Source: JAFARZ01 sp035651595
Lineage (GTDB): Bacteria; Actinomycetota; Actinomycetes; Streptosporangiales; Streptosporangiaceae
Assembly (NCBI GenBank): GCA_035651595.1
Contig: DASRFJ010000111.1
Span: forward strand, 1-41,170
Length of the DNA: 41,170 bases
Direction: 5' to 3'
Made by a program: the position numbers and the translations under genes. Positions 9,328 to 17,337 of the stretch are shown here, piece after piece (positions within the stretch are counted from its first letter, which is position 1; each line of letters starts with the position of its first letter). The notes beneath the pieces were generated by a model. The model was not told the DNA's origin, did not search any database, and saw only the letters and a program-made list of their open reading frames with translations.

Positions 9328-10293
9328 CTACGGGGCTGCTTCTTCCGCTCGGAACGACCGCCGGTAGTGAGTCGGCGGCACGCCGATCAGCCGGGCGAAG
9401 TGGTGACGCATATTGACCTCGCTACCCAGGCCGCAGGCCTGGGAGATGCGGGGCACCGGCTCGTCGGTTGATTCGAGGAGTTCCCGCGCGCGGTGCACGC
9501 GCTGGGTGAGCAGCCATTGCAGCGGCGATGTGCCGGTGGTGGCGTGGAACCGGCGGATGAGGGTGCGCGGCGTCGTATGGAGGCGAGCGGCCAGCCTGCC
9601 GATAGTCAGCGGCTCGTCTAGGTGCTCGCGAGCCCAGTCCAGCAAGGGCGCCAGACTAATGTCGTCGCGTGGCGCCAGCGGTGTCTCGATGTATTGCGCC
9701 TGCCCTCCCGGGCGGTGCGGCTGGATGACCAGCCGCCGGGCAAGCACATTGGCGACTTCCGCGCCGAGGTCGAGCCGGACCAGGTGCAGGCACAGATCGA
9801 GGCCGGCCGCGGTCCCGGCGCTGGTGAGCACATCGCCTTCGTCGACATAGAGCACCGCCGGATTGACCGTGACCTTCGGGTAGCGGCGCGCCAGCTCGTC
9901 CGCGTGCATCCAATGCACGGTGGCGGTCCTTCCGTCAAGAAGTCCGGCGGCGGCAAGGACGAACGCTCCCGTGCAGAGAGACACGATGCGCGCGCCAGCC
10001 TGATGCGCAGCGCGGACCGCCTCGACCAGCCGCGCCGACGGCTCGAAGGCCGGTTCCGGCAGCGCCGCCACGATCACGGTATCCGCCGCGGCAAGCTCGT
10101 CCAGGCTGCCTGCGTCCGCGACCGCGAATCCGGCCTGGGTGCGGGTCTTCCCTGGTTCCGTTGCGCAGATCCGGAAGTCGTACCAGGGATCGGCGAGTTC
10201 CAGGCGAGGGCGGCCGAATATCTCGCACGGTATGGCGACCTCAAAGATCGGAGAACCCTCAGGGACGGCCAGCGCAACACGGCCAACAGGCAT
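9328..10293 (-). CDS. GlxA-type regulator: DJ-1/PfpI domain plus AraC HTH
   Basis: 321 residues. The N-terminal half is a DJ-1/PfpI (class I glutamine amidotransferase-like) fold with the elbow motif VSLCTGAFVLAAAGLLDG. The C-terminal third is an AraC-type double helix-turn-helix (LTIGRLAARLHTTPRTLIRRF…, VPRISQACGLGSEVNMRHHF). The DJ-1 half in this family usually senses a ligand rather than catalysing. It diverges from the DHA2 exporter at 10365 with a 71-bp gap containing TATATTA, so it is the obvious candidate regulator of that exporter. Confidence 0.9.
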   Translation of the reverse strand: MPVGRVALAVPEGSPIFEVAIPCEIFGRPRLELADPWYDFRICATEPGKTRTQAGFAVADAGSLDELAAADTVIVAALPEPAFEPSARLVEAVRAAHQAGARIVSLCTGAFVLAAAGLLDGRTATVHWMHADELARRYPKVTVNPAVLYVDEGDVLTSAGTAAGLDLCLHLVRLDLGAEVANVLARRLVIQPHRPGGQAQYIETPLAPRDDISLAPLLDWAREHLDEPLTIGRLAARLHTTPRTLIRRFHATTGTSPLQWLLTQRVHRARELLESTDEPVPRISQACGLGSEVNMRHHFARLIGVPPTHYRRSFRAEEAAP

Positions 10294-10364
10294 GTCACTA
10301 TATTAGCGCATGTTGTCGTTCTTGCCACTGGCGAGCGGGCGGCACGGCTGGGATCGTCGGTGGA

Positions 10365-11810
10365 ATGAGCAAGCAAGGCACGACCAGCCGGCCCTGGGCG
10401 GTCCTCGCGGTCGTGTGCGCGGCCCAGTTCCTGACGATCATCGACTTGTGGATCGTCAACATCGCCCTGCCGTCTTTGCGACACTCCTTCGCGCCGGCGT
10501 CGCTGTCCGCGGTTTCCTGGGTCCTGGACGCCTACGCGATCGTGCTAACGGCCGTGCTCGTCCCGGCCGGGAGGATCGCCGACGACGCGGGCCGGCGAGC
10601 GTGCTTCCTGGCCGGCCTTGCCGGGTTTGGCCTCGCATCGCTCGGCTGCGGACTTGCCCCGGATTTGCCGGTACTGATCGGCTTCCGTGTGCTCCAGGCT
10701 GCTGCCGCCGCCCTGCTCATGCCGGTCACGCTCGCGCTAGCGCTGCCGACCTTCCCCGCTGCGCAGCGTGGCACAGTGATCGGAATCTGGTCGGCGGTGG
10801 CCGGCGTGGCCGCCGGCGGCGGCCCGGTGCTCGGCGGGTTGCTCGTCGCGGTGAACTGGCGCTGGATCTTCTTGATCAACGTCCCGGTGGTAGCGGCGGC
10901 GCTAGCGGCGGCGGTCCGACTGCTGCCTCGCGGCGTCCGGCGAGTGCGGCCGAGCTGGCCGGACCCACTCGGAACGCTGCTGGTGCTCTGCGCGACCGGA
11001 CTGGTATGCCTGGCCCTCACCGAGGCACCGGCCTGGCCGGCGGTTCGCACGGCCGTGGTGATGGGGTCCGGGCTGATCCTGGCGGTGGCGTTTGTCCGTC
11101 ACATTCGCGCCGTTCGTGGTCCATTGGTCTCGCCGCACATCTTCGCGGCTGGCACGATTGGCGCGGGTGCCGCGGGCCTCGTTTCCTATTATCTCGGGTT
11201 CGGCGCGCTGCTGCTCGGCACGACTTTGCTGCTGACCGACGGCATGCACTACACCGCTCTGCACGTCGCGCTGGCCATCGCGCCTGCGCCGGCCATGAAT
11301 ACTGTGCTGTCGCCTCTCTCCGGTCACCTGGTGACCCGGCTCGGAAGCCGCTGGGTCATCGTCGTGGGTTCGGCGCTCTTTGCCGCGGCCGCGGCCTTGC
11401 CTCTACTGCATGCCGGCAACATCAGTTACCCGGCCATCGTGCTGCCCAGCATGTTGCTCTGGGGCACCGCGAACGCGCTCATTTACCCAACCCTGTTCGC
11501 CACCGCTGATACCGCCCCGCCCGCCGAGCTAACGTCAGGACTCGGCGTGCTTAACATGGCGCGACAGCTCGGATCGGCACTCGGCATCGCGCTCGCTGTA
11601 CCTCTGCTGGGGCGCGCCTCGCTGGAGAGCGCCACAGTGGTATCGGCGGGAACGCTGCCGCAAGCCGGGCACGCCTGGCTGCTCGTGCTCGCGTCCGCGG
11701 TACTCACTGGCGCTGCAGGGTTCGCCCTGTCGGCGCCGCGACAGCGCCGTGTGCGAAACCAGCCCGAAATCTCGCCTGACAGCGACCGCCAGAAGCAAGG
11801 TACCGGGTGA
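10365..11810 (+). CDS. DHA2-family MFS drug exporter
   Basis: 481 residues with about 14 hydrophobic helices, the DHA2 layout. Recognisable motifs are LTIIDLWIVNIALPSL in helix 1, GRIADDAGRR in the loop between helices 2 and 3 (motif A) and GGGPVLGGLL in helix 5 (motif C, antiporter signature). The start at 10365 is where the membrane-protein N-terminus begins; the frame is open upstream into the divergent regulator but that part has no protein character. It probably uses the proton gradient to expel hydrophobic drugs or a self-made metabolite. Regulation by the divergent GlxA-type protein is likely. Confidence 0.9.
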   Translation: MSKQGTTSRPWAVLAVVCAAQFLTIIDLWIVNIALPSLRHSFAPASLSAVSWVLDAYAIVLTAVLVPAGRIADDAGRRACFLAGLAGFGLASLGCGLAPDLPVLIGFRVLQAAAAALLMPVTLALALPTFPAAQRGTVIGIWSAVAGVAAGGGPVLGGLLVAVNWRWIFLINVPVVAAALAAAVRLLPRGVRRVRPSWPDPLGTLLVLCATGLVCLALTEAPAWPAVRTAVVMGSGLILAVAFVRHIRAVRGPLVSPHIFAAGTIGAGAAGLVSYYLGFGALLLGTTLLLTDGMHYTALHVALAIAPAPAMNTVLSPLSGHLVTRLGSRWVIVVGSALFAAAAALPLLHAGNISYPAIVLPSMLLWGTANALIYPTLFATADTAPPAELTSGLGVLNMARQLGSALGIALAVPLLGRASLESATVVSAGTLPQAGHAWLLVLASAVLTGAAGFALSAPRQRRVRNQPEISPDSDRQKQGTG

Positions 11811-11922
11811 TGATGTCACGCATGCAACGCCGTGCCAGCAGCCAAGCGCGAACTCCGCCTGCTGAATCGGGAACCTCGGCTGAAAGGCCGTGCTGGGTAA
11901 CGCCGCTGCCACCGCTGCGCGG

Positions 11923-12294
11923 TCAGGCGTGGAGTAGGGGTACGTCGTATTTGAGGATGTACTCGTCACGAGTGGCGAGAGTGAGTCCTTCGGCCTTGGC
12001 TTGGGCGATGAGCATCCGGTCGAACGGGTCGCGATGGATCATCGGCAAGCGGCCCGCCGCGATGGCGTGCATCGCGGTGATGGGAAGCTCTCGCAGCCCG
12101 GTGGCGAGAATGCGCTCAGGCAGGTCAGCGGGACCGAGCTTGCCCTGCGACTGCTTGATCGATACCTCCCAGAGGGATGCCGCGCTGACGAAGACGTCCA
12201 GGTCCGTGTCAATCGAGTCCTTGACCTCACTGGATAGCGTGGAATCGTCCTCCAGCCACCACAAGATGACATGGGTGTCGAGCAGCAGCCTCAC
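11923..12294 (-). CDS. PIN-domain toxin (VapC-like ribonuclease)
   Basis: 123 residues from a GTG at 12292-12294, two bases after the antitoxin stop. The PIN acidic residues are all visible: D6 (LLLDTHV), E43 (SLWEVSIK), D92 (DPFDRML) and D110 (ATRDEYI). The DTHVILWW start and HRDPFDRMLIAQA motif are typical of type II PIN toxins that cut RNA with Mg2+. Longer upstream frames through the antitoxin region are not real. With the partner at 12297-12545 it forms a toxin-antitoxin module. Confidence 0.92.
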   Translation of the reverse strand: MRLLLDTHVILWWLEDDSTLSSEVKDSIDTDLDVFVSAASLWEVSIKQSQGKLGPADLPERILATGLRELPITAMHAIAAGRLPMIHRDPFDRMLIAQAKAEGLTLATRDEYILKYDVPLLHA

Positions 12295-12296
12295 GA

Positions 12297-12545
12297 TCAG
12301 AGCCCGAAGTCGTCGGCAATGGCAGCGTTCGTCGCCGCGGAGTCCCAGTCCGGAGACCGGTAAAGCTGCCCGGCTAGCGACCCCCGCCCGGTGCGCTGCG
12401 CGACACGGAGCGGAACTACCTTGGCGACGGGCTTCCCGGAACGGCTGATCACAACTTCCGCGCCTTGCTCGACACGTTCGATGATCCGCGAGAGCTGGGT
12501 TTTGGCCTCGTGAATGTTGTACTGCTCCAGCGCCTTTTCGGCCAT
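12297..12545 (-). CDS. Phd/YefM-family antitoxin
   Basis: 82 residues. The N-terminal half has the Phd/YefM DNA-binding pattern (YNIHEAKTQLSRIIERVEQGAEVVISRSGKPVA, shown here as the overall element at about 9-42) and the C-terminal half (LYRSPDWDSAATNAAIADDFGL) would wrap the PIN toxin. AAGGAGGT lies just before the ATG. It neutralises the toxin and probably represses the pair together with it. Confidence 0.92.
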   Translation of the reverse strand: MAEKALEQYNIHEAKTQLSRIIERVEQGAEVVISRSGKPVAKVVPLRVAQRTGRGSLAGQLYRSPDWDSAATNAAIADDFGL

Positions 12546-12555
12546 GCGGCACCTC

Positions 12556-12575
12556 CTTAGCTAAGTCTAGTCTAG
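12556..12575. promoter_or_regulatory. Palindrome and direct repeat upstream of the antitoxin
   Basis: CTTAGCTAAG (12556-12565) is a perfect ten-base palindrome, directly next to TCTAG repeated twice (12566-12575), just upstream of the antitoxin start and overlapping its ribosome site. AT-rich palindromes here are typical for autoregulation of Phd/PIN modules. Confidence 0.5.
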
Positions 12576-12676
12576 TCCTCGCTATCAGGCAGCACACCAG
12601 GCCCTCGCGTCCGGACCGAAATCTCCAGGCTGCCCAAGGTGTGGCGTGCCGGTCTTGGTGGTTGAAATGCGGCAAT

Positions 12677-13540
12677 ATGGACCGATGTCTGGATCCGGAA
12701 GCCGGGAGTCGATGGGTGGGTACCGATCGTGGGCCACGAACGGATCGTAGGCCTGGCTGGGAGCGACGGGCGGCGCTTACCCGCCGGAGCGTGCTCGGCG
12801 TCGGGGGAATCACGCTTCTGGTCGGCTGCGCCGCCGAGGCGGGCAAGCTGATCTCTCCCGTCCAGGCGAAACCGGCCGGGCACATCGCGAGCAAGACCTC
12901 GCATCCCACAACCGGTACCGCCGGGCACGACACGACCGGCCTGGCCACGGCCGGCAAGCCAGTGTTCTATCTCGACGCCGGCCCCAAGGCGATAGCGCTC
13001 ACCATAGACGACGGCCCGGACGCGAGCTACACGCCGCAAGTGCTCCGGCTGCTGGCCAGGTACCAGGTGACCGCGATGTTCTCGATGATCGGCATCGAGG
13101 TAGGCAAGCTGCCTGGCGTAGCGCGCGACGTGGCGGACGCCGGCCACGTTATCGCCAACCACACCTGGCAGCACGTGAACCTGGGCGTCTTGTCGCCGTC
13201 GGCGGCCGTATCGGAGATGGATCAGGCCACAGAGGCCATCCAGAACGCGACCGGCATCGCGCCGAGCAGGTTCCGGGCCCCGTACGGTGTCTGGTCGCGG
13301 ACCGTGCTCCAGCGCTGCGCGGAAACCGGCATGACGCCGATCGACTGGTCTGTGGACCCGAGGGACTGGGCACGCCCGGGCGTATCCTCGATCGTGCGCG
13401 ACATCATGCGCACCACGCGCAGCGGTTCGATCATCCTTGAGCACGACGGCGGCGGCAACCGTTCGGAAACGGTGGCCGCCCTTAAAATCGTCATCCCCCG
13501 CCTGCTCGACGCGGGTTACCATTTCGTCGCCCCGGGATAA
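12677..13540 (+). CDS. Tat-exported lipoprotein polysaccharide deacetylase (NodB domain)
   Basis: 287 residues if the start is ATG 12677 (GTG 12716 is equally possible; neither has a strong ribosome site). The leader has twin arginines (TRRSVLG) and ends in a lipobox LLVGC, so Tat export and lipid anchoring are likely. The NodB domain has all five motifs: TIDDGPD (D111, D112), NHTWQH (H162, H166), RAPYG (R200), DWSVDPRDW (D224) and LEHDG (H256). Metal-binding Asp-His-His and catalytic residues are intact. It should remove N- or O-acetyl groups from cell-wall glycan or a polysaccharide. Confidence 0.88.
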   Translation: MDRCLDPEAGSRWVGTDRGPRTDRRPGWERRAALTRRSVLGVGGITLLVGCAAEAGKLISPVQAKPAGHIASKTSHPTTGTAGHDTTGLATAGKPVFYLDAGPKAIALTIDDGPDASYTPQVLRLLARYQVTAMFSMIGIEVGKLPGVARDVADAGHVIANHTWQHVNLGVLSPSAAVSEMDQATEAIQNATGIAPSRFRAPYGVWSRTVLQRCAETGMTPIDWSVDPRDWARPGVSSIVRDIMRTTRSGSIILEHDGGGNRSETVAALKIVIPRLLDAGYHFVAPG

Positions 13541-13719
13541 CCGGTTTGGCGATGTACTCCGCCGCCGACCGTCCTGACCGCCGCGCTCCCGGCCGCGACC
13601 GACTGCGCGAAGACCTCGGCTGCTTGTCGTCGCCCCGATTACCGTTCCCAGCTCATCCGCAGCTGCCCCGCGCTGTCTGGGCTAGCCAGAACGGCAGTGG
13701 TACTCCGTCCCCTCAACGC

Positions 13720-14403
13720 TCATCCTCGCCCATGGGGGCGAACTAGGCCGTGCTCGTAGGCATAGACGACTGCTTGGACGCGGTCGCGGAGGGCGAGTTT
13801 GCTGAGCATGCGGCCTACGTGGGTTTTCACGGTGGCTTCGGCTAGGACGAGGCGCTCGGCGATCTCGGCGTTGGAAAGGCCGGCTGCGACCTCGGTGAGG
13901 ATCTCGCGTTCGCGCGGGGTCAGCTCGCCCAGTTCGGGCGGCTCCGCGGGACCGGGTCGAGTGCTGTCCGGCTCGGGCAGGTAGGGGAGGAACGCGTCTA
14001 GCAGGCGGCGAGTGATAGCGGGGGCTACGACCGCATCACCGCTGGCGACCGCGCGGATCCCGGACAGCAGGTCGGGTGGCGGAACGTCCTTGAGCAGGAA
14101 ACCGCTTGCACCGGCCCGCAGCCCCGCGTAGGCGTATTCGTCGAGGTCGAACGTGGTGAGTATGAGCACCCGCGTCGTGCTCGCGCCGCTCACGATGCGA
14201 CGCGTGGCTTCGATGCCGTCCATCCGGGGCATCCGCACGTCCATCAGCACGACATCCGGACTCTTGTCCGCCACCAGGCTCAGCGCGGCGATGCCATCGC
14301 CCGCCTCACCGACTACGTGCATGTCGTCCTGGGCGTCAAGGACCAGGCGGAAACCGAGCCGGAGCATGGGCTGGTCGTCGGCGAGCAGGATCGAGATGGT
14401 CAC
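13720..14403 (-). CDS. NarL/LuxR-family response regulator
   Basis: 227 residues. Receiver: D9-D10, phosphoacceptor D55 (VVLMDVRMPRMDG), T83-T84 and K105 (LLKDV). A LuxR-type helix-turn-helix follows at about 158-214 (LTPREREILTEVAAGLSNAEIAERL…). A Pro-rich linker joins the two. It lies ten bases after the sensor kinase gene, so the two form one operon and a cognate pair. Confidence 0.93.
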   Translation of the reverse strand: MTISILLADDQPMLRLGFRLVLDAQDDMHVVGEAGDGIAALSLVADKSPDVVLMDVRMPRMDGIEATRRIVSGASTTRVLILTTFDLDEYAYAGLRAGASGFLLKDVPPPDLLSGIRAVASGDAVVAPAITRRLLDAFLPYLPEPDSTRPGPAEPPELGELTPREREILTEVAAGLSNAEIAERLVLAEATVKTHVGRMLSKLALRDRVQAVVYAYEHGLVRPHGRG

Positions 14404-14413
14404 GTGGTCTCCC

Positions 14414-15598
14414 TCAGGGCTCCCCGCCTAGCCGCAGTACGGTATGTATCCGCCAGCCGCCGCCGGACCGCGGGCCCGCGGTCACCTGCCCGCCAAATAC
14501 CGCCGCGCGCTCCCGCATGCCCGCGATGCCGTGACCGGCCGAACGATCAGTGCTTGGGGGGGCCACGGTACCGGGGCGGCCGGTGTCAGTGATCTCCAGT
14601 CCGACTTCGCCGGGCAGATAGGCCACGCGCACCTGCGCGCCCGCCGCGCCTGGCGCGTGCTTGAGGGTGTTCGTCAGCGCTTCCTGGATCAGGCGGTAAA
14701 GCGCGAGCTGAGCGGCGGCCGGCAGCGGGAAAGGCTGTCCGGTCACGGTCAGTCGCACCGGCAGTCCGGCCGCCCGGATGGTTGCCAGCAGGTCCTCGAT
14801 ATCGTCCAGGGTGGGTTGCGGCGTGCGCTCGAGTTGATCCGGCTCGCGCAGCACGCCCAGCAGACGGCGCATGTCGGTCAGTGCCGAGCGCCCGGTCTCC
14901 GACACCTGTCCCATGAGCGATACCGCCTGGCCGGTGCTGGTCGACGCGGTGTAGGCGGCGCCCTCGGCGAGCGCGATCATCACGGCGATGTTATGCGCGA
15001 CGATGTCGTGCACCTCCCGCGCGATCCTGGTCCGCTCGGCGGCTGCCGCCAGCTGCGCCTGCTGGTCCCGCTCATGCTCTAGCCGCTCGGCTCGTTCTAC
15101 CAGGGTCGCGAGGTAGGCGCGCCGGGTGCGCGCATAGTAGCCCAGAAGCCCGGCCACGAGGACGAGGGTGGAAAGGAGCGCCCAAAGCCCCAGGGTCCGG
15201 AAAGCGGCCGCGAAGAATATGGCGCCGGCCTCCAGCAAGGCAGCGGCGAGGAGGATACGCTTCAGAGGTTCATACGCCGCGACCGTGTAGAACGCGACTA
15301 TCAGCCCGATATCGACGTTCAGTTCCTCATTGTTGACCACGAGCTGCGCGAGGGCCAGCCCGGTCATCACCAGAAACACCGGAAAGGGTGCCCGGCGCCG
15401 CCAGATCAACGGGCATACGAACGCGATGACCAGCGCGAGGGACAGGCCGTGGCGATGGCCGGAAATCGCGCTTACCGGGGGGCCCGATAGGGCCAGCACG
15501 GCCACGGCCAGGGCAGCGTCGCCAATGTACGGATACCGGCGTATCCAGGCTCCCGGCCATGAGGTGCTCCGGAGCCTCTGGAGCACCTCATCAACCAT
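14414..15598 (-). CDS. NarL-type sensor histidine kinase (HisKA_3)
   Basis: About 394 residues from the ATG at 15596-15598. The N-terminal half has some five or six hydrophobic helices and little outer loop, suggesting it senses within the membrane. The dimer domain contains the HisKA_3 motif REVHDIVAHN with the phosphoacceptor His. The ATPase domain has the N-box LIQEALTNTLKHA and G-box GHGIAGMRERA. Upstream frame to 15685 overlaps the peptidase gene and is rejected. The first codons form a perfect hairpin (15561-15589). Confidence 0.9.
   Translation of the reverse strand: MVDEVLQRLRSTSWPGAWIRRYPYIGDAALAVAVLALSGPPVSAISGHRHGLSLALVIAFVCPLIWRRRAPFPVFLVMTGLALAQLVVNNEELNVDIGLIVAFYTVAAYEPLKRILLAAALLEAGAIFFAAAFRTLGLWALLSTLVLVAGLLGYYARTRRAYLATLVERAERLEHERDQQAQLAAAAERTRIAREVHDIVAHNIAVMIALAEGAAYTASTSTGQAVSLMGQVSETGRSALTDMRRLLGVLREPDQLERTPQPTLDDIEDLLATIRAAGLPVRLTVTGQPFPLPAAAQLALYRLIQEALTNTLKHAPGAAGAQVRVAYLPGEVGLEITDTGRPGTVAPPSTDRSAGHGIAGMRERAAVFGGQVTAGPRSGGGWRIHTVLRLGGEP
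15561..15589. repeat. Perfect 10-bp inverted repeat at the start of the kinase gene
   Basis: GAGGTGCTCC and GGAGCACCTC flank a nine-base loop within the first codons of the sensor kinase. In mRNA it would be a strong hairpin shortly after the start codon, and could slow translation or form a weak terminator for the peptidase transcript upstream. Confidence 0.6.
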
Positions 15599-15617
15599 CA
15601 CAGTCAACGGTAAAGCG

Positions 15618-17162
15618 CTAGCGGGTTGCCACGCCGAACGGGGTGCCGTCCTGGCGGCAGACGGTGCCCGCCGGCGGCAGGGCACCCGCAGTCAGGTACC
15701 CCACCTCATAGTTCTCCGCGCAGGTACTCGGGTTGGTGAACTCGGTGTGCCCGTAGCCGTCTATGGTCAGCAGCCGCGCCCGGGCGAGGTCGTGAGCCAG
15801 GGCGATCGAGTTCGAGTACGGCGTCGACGGGTCCACGGTGTTGCCGAGTAGCAGGATCGGGTTGGCGGTCGGCCGGTTCCACGGCCCGGTGTAGCGGTCC
15901 TGGGCCGCTGCCCGCGGCCACATTGCACATGGTTCGTGCATCCAGGCGAACGACGGTCCGAACGCGCCCGACCGTGCGTAGGCCAGCTTGGCCGCCGCCT
16001 CATAGGCCCGCGGATCGCCGGGATTGGGGCTGTCGGCACAGCCCACCGCGAGAATCTGCTCCACATTCCCGTCCCCCGGCTGCTGCGAAAACGGCGGGGG
16101 CCCGGCCGGCCCGGGCGGAGCGGTCGAAGCGAGCCATAGCTGCTGGAGGATGACCGCATCGGTTGGCCACGCGCTGAACGAATATTCGGGGAACGCGGTC
16201 AGGACGTCCTGATAGGTCCAGGTCTGCGCCGGGTTGCCAATCGTGACCGGATGGCGGAGCAGACGTCGCAACAGCGTGTTCCACTTGTTGGTGGTGGCCG
16301 CCGACGTGCCCGCCGAGAACGCGCAGGCGCTTGCCGACGCCTTGCCGCATAGGTTCAGGAAGGCCTGCATGGTCTGTGCGTCGCCGATGTCGCGACCCTG
16401 ACGGAGATCCGTCGGCAGCGGTCCCCCGTGGGTCTCCGCGTTCGGGTCGATGTTGCCGTCGAAGACCATGTGCCCGACCCGAGCGGGGAACAGGTTGGCG
16501 TAGGTAGTGCCGATGAAGCTGCCATAGGACTGCCCGAGATAGTTGAGCACCGGGTCGCCCACGGCCTGACGCAGCAGGTCCATGTCGCGGGCCACGTCGG
16601 CGGTGCTGTCGTGATCGAGCAGCGGACCGCCATGGCTGGCGCAACGCGCATCGAACGCGGCAACCCTCCGCTCCCACGTCTTCTCCTGCGCATGCCCGAC
16701 CGGGAAGATCGGCAGGCTCGCCAGGAACTTATGCTCCGCCGCCGACGACGAGAAACAGCTGATCTCGGTGCTGAAACCGAATCCCCGCGGGTCGAAGGTG
16801 ACCACGTCGAAACGCGCCCGCACTTCGGCGGGGACTTGCGAATAGGACTGAACGAACCCATCGATATCGGTGGCAGGACCTCCGCTGTTGAAGAACAGCG
16901 AGCCCAGCCGGTGCACGGGGTCGGTCGCCAGGTGCCTGATCACCCCGATGCTGATCGTCTTGCCCAGTGGCTGCCGGTAGTCCAGCGGCACCTTGGCGGT
17001 GGCGCACTGGAAGCTGCCATCACAAGGAGCCCAGTGCAGGACCGGAACCGGCGGCGCTGGAGAGTGCGGCACCGTGCCCAGTTGTGTTGTCGTGGCCAAG
17101 GCGGATGTCGGTGCCATGACGGCACCCATCGCAAGTACCACCGCTGCCAGGATTGATCTCAT
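15618..17162 (-). CDS. Secreted tripeptidyl-aminopeptidase-like α/β-hydrolase
   Basis: 514 residues. A hydrophobic signal peptide ends near ALA (residue 23). The α/β-hydrolase fold shows an oxyanion region FFNSGGPATD, nucleophile S212 in GQSYG, acid Asp in NTVDPSTPYSN, and catalytic His in DGYGHTEF, in the order expected of the SlpD/SlpE and TAP-like proteases of Streptomyces. Several cysteines (for example CDGSFQC) suggest disulfides outside the cell. It would trim N-terminal tripeptides from extracellular peptides. The gene is upstream of, and co-oriented with, the NarL two-component system, nineteen bases apart, so they may be co-transcribed. Confidence 0.88.
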   Translation of the reverse strand: MRSILAAVVLAMGAVMAPTSALATTTQLGTVPHSPAPPVPVLHWAPCDGSFQCATAKVPLDYRQPLGKTISIGVIRHLATDPVHRLGSLFFNSGGPATDIDGFVQSYSQVPAEVRARFDVVTFDPRGFGFSTEISCFSSSAAEHKFLASLPIFPVGHAQEKTWERRVAAFDARCASHGGPLLDHDSTADVARDMDLLRQAVGDPVLNYLGQSYGSFIGTTYANLFPARVGHMVFDGNIDPNAETHGGPLPTDLRQGRDIGDAQTMQAFLNLCGKASASACAFSAGTSAATTNKWNTLLRRLLRHPVTIGNPAQTWTYQDVLTAFPEYSFSAWPTDAVILQQLWLASTAPPGPAGPPPFSQQPGDGNVEQILAVGCADSPNPGDPRAYEAAAKLAYARSGAFGPSFAWMHEPCAMWPRAAAQDRYTGPWNRPTANPILLLGNTVDPSTPYSNSIALAHDLARARLLTIDGYGHTEFTNPSTCAENYEVGYLTAGALPPAGTVCRQDGTPFGVATR

Positions 17163-17231
17163 GACGTCACGCTAAGAACCGGAGCCGCGATACCGCGTCG
17201 GTCCCAAGGACCCACTTAAGAGGCACCATGC

Positions 17232-17266
17232 GCGACCTGCGGCGTACCGGGTACGCCGCAGGTCGC
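17232..17266. promoter_or_regulatory. Perfect 16-bp stem palindrome between divergent genes
   Basis: GCGACCTGCGGCGTAC at 17232-17247 and GTACGCCGCAGGTCGC at 17251-17266 are exact reverse complements around a three-base CGG loop. It lies midway between the divergent peptidase (start 17162) and phosphoesterase (start 17338) genes. No T-run follows, and a terminator is not expected between divergent starts. It could be an operator, a cruciform, or an insulator against read-through. Confidence 0.7.
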
Positions 17267-17337
17267 AGGGATTGTTTAGGGCCATCCCTGAATGTGACAC
17301 TACTGGCCTCAGCGTCATTCCCGGGAAAAGGAGCATC

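Noticed and set aside
11923..12957. 344-residue minus-strand frame
   Set aside because: Only the last 123 codons are the PIN toxin; the upstream part runs through the antitoxin and deacetylase genes in the wrong frame.
13541..13719. Gap between deacetylase and response regulator
   Set aside because: Checked for small genes and terminators; the frames are low-complexity and no clear hairpin with T-run was seen.
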